Assembly (NCBI GenBank): GCA_031292565.1
Contig: JARLGW010000001.1
Span: 1-64,000 of the forward strand
DNA length: 64,000 bases
Direction: 5' to 3'
Origin: Paludibacteraceae bacterium
GTDB lineage: Bacteria; Bacteroidota; Bacteroidia; Bacteroidales; Paludibacteraceae
Shown here: positions 59,592 to 64,000 of the stretch, piece after piece
Numbering within the stretch: the first letter of the stretch is position 1
How the letters are laid out: the number at the start of each line of letters is the position of its first letter
Translations under genes and position numbers: made by a program
The notes under the pieces: model-generated
Told to the model about the DNA's origin: nothing
Database searches by the model: none
What the model saw: only the letters and a program-made list of their open reading frames with translations

Positions 59592-60515
59592 TCAAAATTG
59601 TTTGATGGCTTCGTTCATTTTTTTGTCAAGTTCAATTATTAGTTCATTTGGCTCTGTAGATGAGGCTGTGAGTAGGGCATTTAATTCGTTCTTTGTTCGT
59701 GAATAATATTTGGGGTCGGGAAAAACATTTCTTGCTTTTAAATTAGTTACAATATCATTTATGTCTGTTTCCACTAACATACTAGCCAAAATTGCATTTT
59801 TCACATCCGAAGGCTTTTTTATATTGTTGAAATTAATTTCACCTAATTTACCATTCGTTTTTTGAATACTGAAATATTCAGCTTTCCATAATTTTGCTAG
59901 TTTTAAATGAAATTGTTCATCGTACAAGGTGGCTCCGGTTATTTCATTTTGATTTAATTGTTTGCACAAATTCTTTTTAAACCTTAGCTCGTATCTTAAT
60001 AGGTTGTTATTTGCATAAGGCTCCGGGATATTGGTTTTTGTGCGTTTTGCTTCCCGTGCTTTGTCATAAAAGGCTAGTTGTCGCTTTTGTGTGTTGTAAT
60101 AGAGGGTGTCTTTTATAGGTATCAATCTTTCAAAATGCGGTTTATTGCCAAGACATTTGTAATAGATGGCAGGGGAATATTGTGTAATTAAATTACAACC
60201 TAAATCAATTCTATTTATTTTAGCTTCTTTAAATGGCACATGTAATATGTTGCTTAACTTTTCAATGGCTTGTTTGGTATCGGATAAGGTGAAGGGTTCA
60301 ATATTATTTCCATGCAAGAATTTTGATAAGCTTCCATGAAAATATATGCCGGTTTCATTTATTGTTATACTATAATTATTAATCTTTCCAATGAGTGAAT
60401 GCCCATATCTTTGATTGTAGATTTCTGACACATCGGAAAGATGTGTGGCTATGGCATTGGGCGTACTTCCAGTTATTATACTAGGCATCCAACCATTAAT
60501 TGTATCGTAATACAT
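59592..60515 (-). CDS. Replication initiator-like protein (phage CRI/gene II type)
   Basis: 307 residues. Motifs INRIDLGCNLITQYSPAI, QLAFYDKAREAK and LLRYELRFKK are typical of the CRI-type rolling-circle initiators of filamentous phages and related plasmids. Such proteins nick at an origin and start DNA synthesis. The inverted repeat at 59142-59184 lies 400 bp away. It suggests that the element replicates or transfers as a circle. No C-terminal helicase. Confidence 0.7.
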   Translation of the reverse strand: MYYDTINGWMPSIITGSTPNAIATHLSDVSEIYNQRYGHSLIGKINNYSITINETGIYFHGSLSKFLHGNNIEPFTLSDTKQAIEKLSNILHVPFKEAKINRIDLGCNLITQYSPAIYYKCLGNKPHFERLIPIKDTLYYNTQKRQLAFYDKAREAKRTKTNIPEPYANNNLLRYELRFKKNLCKQLNQNEITGATLYDEQFHLKLAKLWKAEYFSIQKTNGKLGEINFNNIKKPSDVKNAILASMLVETDINDIVTNLKARNVFPDPKYYSRTKNELNALLTASSTEPNELIIELDKKMNEAIKQF

Positions 60516-60602
60516 GGCTTACCAAATTTTGGTAAAACAAACAGCTTATTATATAGACATTTTTTATTAGTAAATAACAGATGTCGTATATAAGGCTGTT
60601 TG

Positions 60603-60899
60603 TTATCTTGATTGGATATAATGCGATTCCATGAACTTTTCTAGGTCGGCTCGTTTTACAAAAATCTTTGAGCCGATTTGAGAAAAGGGGATTAGTCTTT
60701 TATCCCGGTAGGTTTGCCAAGTTTTTTGACTTATACCAAGTATCTTGGGGATTTTTACCGATTCAATCCATTGTGAATTGATTTCTTGTTCGGATTTATT
60801 ACGAAGGATAGATTCAAGGCTTTCAATTTTTTCTTCAATTTTATCAAGAAAGCTTTGTGGTACTACTGCCATCTGTAGGCTGGGTTCTTTTGTTTGCAT
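60603..60899 (-). CDS. Helix-turn-helix protein (excisionase-like)
   Basis: 98 residues. The last 50 form a MerR-type winged helix-turn-helix: VKIPKILGISQKTWQTYRDK, LIPFSQIGSKIFVKRADLEK. This is the standard DNA-binding domain of Bacteroidota mobile elements, used in excision or control. The N-terminal half is a coiled coil with IEEKIESLESILRN. Located between the initiator and integrase genes. Confidence 0.8.
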   Translation of the reverse strand: MQTKEPSLQMAVVPQSFLDKIEEKIESLESILRNKSEQEINSQWIESVKIPKILGISQKTWQTYRDKRLIPFSQIGSKIFVKRADLEKFMESHYIQSR

Positions 60900-61052
60900 A
60901 GAATTTTTAAGTTTAAATTCTTATTATGTATGTTCATTTTGCAAACAAAAGTAATGTGCAGTAATGTAAATATTTAGAATTTGAAAAAAGGTTTTTCAAG
61001 ATAAAAAAAAACAAACGAAAAAACCTAAAAAGAAGTAAACGACTAAGAAAGA

Positions 61053-61814
61053 TTACTTTAAATATCTTTTAATAAATTGATATTTTTCTTGTGAATTCAT
61101 GAAATCTGCATTAGGAACTATTTCAAAATAATCCAGTATATCGTATAAGAAGCATGCTTCATTTGTTGCAATAGTTTTTAGATCTGTTCTAAAAGCTTTT
61201 ACTTTCCTAAGTTTATTTAGCAAAATTCCAATAAGTTCTTTTATTTCTGTCAGGCGATTATTTTTATAATAATTCAATTGATCTTCAATGATTTTAATTT
61301 CATCATTAGTACATAATGTGTAATATTTTGAGGTTGCTTCTTTTCTCAAATAATCATCAAATTCAGGACTCAACTCAATTAATTCTTGGTCAGTTATATA
61401 TTGTTTTTCGAACTTGTTAATTTCATTGTCATGTTTCCCCATTAAATTATAATACCTATTCATATAGAGAATTAGACTGTTATTAACACTTAGAAGCAAT
61501 TGAATGACAATATTTACATTTGAAACGTTAAGAAGTGCACTAATGTTATTTCTCTTTGTTTTGACCTGAAGATTTTTGTTTTTCAATCCATCTTTTAAAA
61601 TTTTAAATAATTGAATTAATTCATATTCTCGATTATTTTCAGATTTAGGAACAATAAACGTGAATATCCACCAAAGAATATCATCAAAATTTATATTTCC
61701 TTTAATATCGTATGCTAATTGCTTATTTTTCCCATATTTTACGAACTGCTCATATTCTTTTGAATAAGTATCCATAAAATCAGTTAGATACTTTCCATTA
61801 AATTCAATCCTCAT
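61053..61814 (-). CDS. Hypothetical helical protein
   Basis: 253 residues, AT-rich, helical and Asn/Lys/Tyr-rich, with no recognised motif (MRIEFNGKYLTDFMDTYSKE...). It lies 4 bases after the integrase gene in the same direction, so the two are probably transcribed together. Cargo proteins beside integrases are often element-specific defence or regulatory genes, but nothing in the sequence decides. Confidence 0.6.
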   Translation of the reverse strand: MRIEFNGKYLTDFMDTYSKEYEQFVKYGKNKQLAYDIKGNINFDDILWWIFTFIVPKSENNREYELIQLFKILKDGLKNKNLQVKTKRNNISALLNVSNVNIVIQLLLSVNNSLILYMNRYYNLMGKHDNEINKFEKQYITDQELIELSPEFDDYLRKEATSKYYTLCTNDEIKIIEDQLNYYKNNRLTEIKELIGILLNKLRKVKAFRTDLKTIATNEACFLYDILDYFEIVPNADFMNSQEKYQFIKRYLK

Positions 61815-61818
61815 TATG

Positions 61819-63249
61819 TCAATGTTTTAATTGTTCAATTAGTGTTTTTATCTTTTCGGAAGGAAGAGCCTTTAAAAGTTCTTCTAGTTCTTTTTGTGGA
61901 TCTTCTTTTTTCTTGAATATTGAAGCCATTACATTGTCCGTTTCTTGCGTTTCAAAGTTACCCATGTATGTTTCAGTAATCTTAATATTTGAATGGCCTA
62001 ACAGGTTTTTAAGGTGGTTGTTATCCACATTGTTGTCTTTTGCAATTTTAGCGAAGCTATGCCGTGCAATGTGCATGGATATATGTTTTTCTATTTCGGC
62101 TTGCTTTGCTATTTTATTAAGATATTTATTTATCAATGCGTTTTTGCCACTTACCGTGTCATCTAGCTTTATAATCATATCGGGTGGGAGCGTGGCTTTT
62201 TGTTCCGAGGTTATTGCTTTTGAGTAAGGTGCGTTGCTGTCAAGTAAAGGAAAAATGTAATCAGTGGGCTTACTTTCTTCTTTATAGTAATGATTTAAAA
62301 TATTTCGAGCTTTGTCATGTAGGAAAATACTTCGGTCTTTTTTCGTTTTTGCCATGCGATATTCCAAACGGCCATCCTCAGTTATATTACACCAACGCAA
62401 TTGTATAAGGTCGCCAGCTCTGATACCTGCTAAATAAAAAGAAAACAGGAAGTAATTACGGCAGTGCCATATTAGGGAGCCTTCCTCTAAATTCAAATCT
62501 TCAATAAGCTTTATTTCGGATTCATTCAATTTTTCTTTGGGTGTGCTTACTTCCCTTGTGTATTTATAACCAAGAAATGGGTTTTGTTCCGGTTTTATGA
62601 GTTTGTCAATTTCTATTGCACGGTTAATGATAGTTTTGAAAATTCTCAGATTAACAGCTATTGTATTAGGGTGCAACATAGCATCTTGGTTTCGTTCATT
62701 TCTCAATGTATGAAGAAAAGCTTCAAACTTAGAAAGCATGGAAGGCGTTAATTCAACAAAAAGAAGGTCTTTCTTTTTGTTGGTTTTTAAAAATGCTTCC
62801 AACTTATTGCAAAAGCCATTGTATTTTTTAAAGTTACGGTACCCACCTTCGTTTAATATATCCTTTGTTCTCTGTTTAGCGTATCCCAAGAAAGATGTGT
62901 AAACTTCTGTTTCTTTAATAGTAGCTTTTATAAGCTCGGATGAGGCTAGTCCTTTTTCTTTAAGTTCTCTGTATGTTTGTTTTGCTTTTTCTATTTCTTG
63001 AATAAGAGTTTCGTTCCAAACCTTGTGGTTCGGCTCGGATGCTCTAATCCAGTATCCATATTTAGCGTTTGGGTTATAATCTTTCTGACTTTTAAGCTCA
63101 ATAGAAGTACTGATTCGTTTATGTTTTCTATTTTGAGTTATCCGAAGTAATATTTTATATGTACTTTTGTGTGTCGGTTTATTGTTCAGTTCCAAATTGA
63201 ATGATGTTGCCATAATTGTAAGCATTGTATTGTATTTACAAATATACAA
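61819..63249 (-). CDS. Tyrosine recombinase/integrase of the island
   Basis: About 464-476 residues. The start is either MYICKYN at 63249 or, more likely by family pattern, MATSFNLEL at 63213. Arm-binding domain (about 15-110), SAM-like domain (about 120-220), and a catalytic domain with Arg in YFLFSFYLAGIRAGDLIQLR, HIARHSF and GHSNIKITETYMGN with the nucleophile Tyr. A C-terminal coiled tail follows. It is next to the right end of the element; the 20-bp arm-type repeat is 15 bp upstream of the first start. Confidence 0.93.
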   Translation of the reverse strand: MYICKYNTMLTIMATSFNLELNNKPTHKSTYKILLRITQNRKHKRISTSIELKSQKDYNPNAKYGYWIRASEPNHKVWNETLIQEIEKAKQTYRELKEKGLASSELIKATIKETEVYTSFLGYAKQRTKDILNEGGYRNFKKYNGFCNKLEAFLKTNKKKDLLFVELTPSMLSKFEAFLHTLRNERNQDAMLHPNTIAVNLRIFKTIINRAIEIDKLIKPEQNPFLGYKYTREVSTPKEKLNESEIKLIEDLNLEEGSLIWHCRNYFLFSFYLAGIRAGDLIQLRWCNITEDGRLEYRMAKTKKDRSIFLHDKARNILNHYYKEESKPTDYIFPLLDSNAPYSKAITSEQKATLPPDMIIKLDDTVSGKNALINKYLNKIAKQAEIEKHISMHIARHSFAKIAKDNNVDNNHLKNLLGHSNIKITETYMGNFETQETDNVMASIFKKKEDPQKELEELLKALPSEKIKTLIEQLKH

Positions 63250-63263
63250 AATACATCTATTTT

Positions 63264-63283
63264 ACTGAAACATTACTGAAACA
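63264..63283 (+). repeat. Right copy of the end repeat (probable integrase arm site)
   Basis: Identical to 47780-47799 over 20 bp and in the same orientation, at the integrase promoter region. Consistent with arm-type sites and autoregulation. Confidence 0.7.
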
Positions 63284-63396
63284 ATTTCTATATTTAATTA
63301 CATTTGTTTACTTTTAAGTACTTATTTATTAATCACAAAGTACTAGTAATCAATGTAGATATAAGAAATTGAATGAAGTTGAATAACTGAAACCAT

Positions 63397-63459
63397 AGTC
63401 CTGTTTTGGGTACAAAATAGCCTCATCAAATATCTGATAATCAGAATTTTGATGAGGCT
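63397..63459 (+). repeat. Attachment site attR (63 bp)
   Basis: Two mismatches to 47705-47767. It carries the 3' 16 bases of tRNA-Leu without the rest of the gene, and the terminator hairpin followed here by a better T-run (GGCTTTTTTA). That suggests the original chromosomal terminator is this copy. Confidence 0.92.
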
Positions 63460-63583
63460 TTTTTATGTTTTTATTAAAACGATATTGTTTGGTTGTTGTT
63501 TTTTGGTATGTTTGTGGGTGAGAAAAATATATAGAGTGACTATGGAAATTTGCGTTAGTATGTTATTATCCTAAATTATTATA

Positions 63584-63880
63584 ATGATGACGGTAAAACA
63601 AAATGAAATTATGGCTTTTCTCCATGAAAAAGTATTTGATCCAATACTAAATTCCACAGCTTCTAGTGAAATAAAACAAGGAGTTAGACTTACTATAATG
63701 AGATTAGAGAATCAAAAAGATGCTTCTGGTATGGTAAGGTATTTTTGGTCTGCAATTGCGGGAAAAGGAAATGCAATTCAGTTCGCTGATAAATTAAAAG
63801 ATGCAGGATATATTAGATTTGAGGAAGTATTAGAAGAATTTAGAGAAAAATTTACAGATGCGTGGTTGAGAAAAAAATAA
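63584..63880 (+). CDS. Hypothetical protein beyond the island
   Basis: 98 residues (MMTVKQNEIMAFLHEKVFDP...). It is helical with a YFWSAIAGKGNAIQFADKLK segment and an LEEFREKFTDAW end. No family recognised. It lies outside attR, so it belongs to the chromosome or an older element. Confidence 0.65.
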   Translation: MMTVKQNEIMAFLHEKVFDPILNSTASSEIKQGVRLTIMRLENQKDASGMVRYFWSAIAGKGNAIQFADKLKDAGYIRFEEVLEEFREKFTDAWLRKK

Positions 63881-63966
63881 AAGTATTTGGTACCGTAGGT
63901 TCAATTTCAAAACATGGATTTTCATAAGCTAAAATAAAACAAAGTATACTTTTAAAGTAAACGAAG

Positions 63967-64000
63967 ATGATAATAAAAAAAACAACAAAATCTCCATGGA
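63967..64000 (+). CDS. Possible start of a gene cut by the right edge
   Basis: ATG at 63967 opens a frame MIIKKTTKSPW that runs into the window edge, 87 bp after the previous stop. Only 11 codons are visible, so this is weak. Confidence 0.3.
   Translation, partial: MIIKKTTKSPW

Larger units (their letters stand above)
47705..63459. mobile_element. 15.7-kb integrative defence island in tRNA-Leu(CAG)
   Basis: Bounded by 63-bp direct repeats, with a tyrosine integrase at the right end and a 20-bp direct repeat inside each end (47780-47799 and 63264-63283). Content: a hypothetical gene, AbiEii/AbiEi, KwaB/KwaA-like pair, a restriction-gene remnant, a DUF1828/DUF6978-type pair with a zinc-ribbon protein, a single-chain restriction enzyme, a replication initiator, a helix-turn-helix protein, a hypothetical and the integrase. 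No conjugation genes are visible, so it probably moves by a helper or a phage-like route. Confidence 0.9.

Overview
The window reads as Bacteroidales-type Bacteroidota chromosome. Several intergenic regions carry the Bacteroidota promoter pattern (TTTG or TTG, about 18-19 nt, then TAnnTTTG). The metabolic genes fit a propionate-forming fermenter of this order: a methylmalonyl-CoA decarboxylase operon, an ACT-less SerA next to SerC and a DUF1015 gene, and carboxynorspermidine synthesis. Genus cannot be fixed from sequence alone; a Paludibacter-like organism is one possibility.

1-12 kb: the right-hand part of a contractile phage-tail gene cluster on the minus strand. In transcription order it holds sheath, tube, a tail-assembly chaperone with a likely -1 frameshift, tape measure, a DUF6046 protein, hub, spike, a small protein, a gp25-like protein, a LysM-like protein, a gpJ-like baseplate protein, and a further gene cut by the window edge. 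A tail-completion-like gene diverges from it, followed by a one-TM protein, a small protein and an RpoD-like alternative sigma factor. No capsid, portal or terminase gene is visible, so this may be a tailocin or a prophage whose head genes lie outside.

12-17.3 kb: a TetR-controlled tripartite EmrAB-TolC-type efflux operon with two matching operators. A roughly 200-bp multi-hairpin repeat sits between the emrA-like and emrB-like genes, with an inverted copy upstream of the sigma-factor region.

17.3-22.1 kb: a small integrative region. A tight AT-rich operon encodes sce7726-family, sce7725-family and RES-domain proteins. It lies between an intact tyrosine integrase and a decayed copy of an integrase 3' end, next to two tandem tRNA-Lys genes. 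It is a candidate anti-phage or toxin module.

22-47.4 kb: mostly core genome. It includes a lipoprotein, serC-serA-DUF1015, the mce-mmdADC-(small TM)-mmdB operon, a TPP riboswitch with a TonB-dependent receptor, guanine deaminase, a Fic protein with a destroyed catalytic motif, smpB, a bifunctional nuclease, a dihydroorotate dehydrogenase-like protein, an amino-acid permease, a TetR regulator, a TtcA-like protein, and carboxynorspermidine synthase and decarboxylase separated by three small secreted TonB-C-terminal-domain proteins.

47.5-63.5 kb: tRNA-Gly and tRNA-Leu(CAG), then a 15.7-kb integrative element in the tRNA-Leu 3' end. The element is bounded by 63-bp direct repeats with two mismatches and has matching 20-bp direct repeats inside both ends. 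It is a defence island: an AbiE toxin-antitoxin pair, a probable Kiwa (KwaA/KwaB) system, a DUF1828/DUF6978-type pair, a single-polypeptide restriction-helicase-methylase, and a replication initiator, a helix-turn-helix protein and an integrase. A 3' remnant of a second restriction gene lies on the far side of the DUF1828 cassette. This is the same layout as the integrase remnant at 17.3 kb. Unclear chromosomal genes resume at 63.5 kb.
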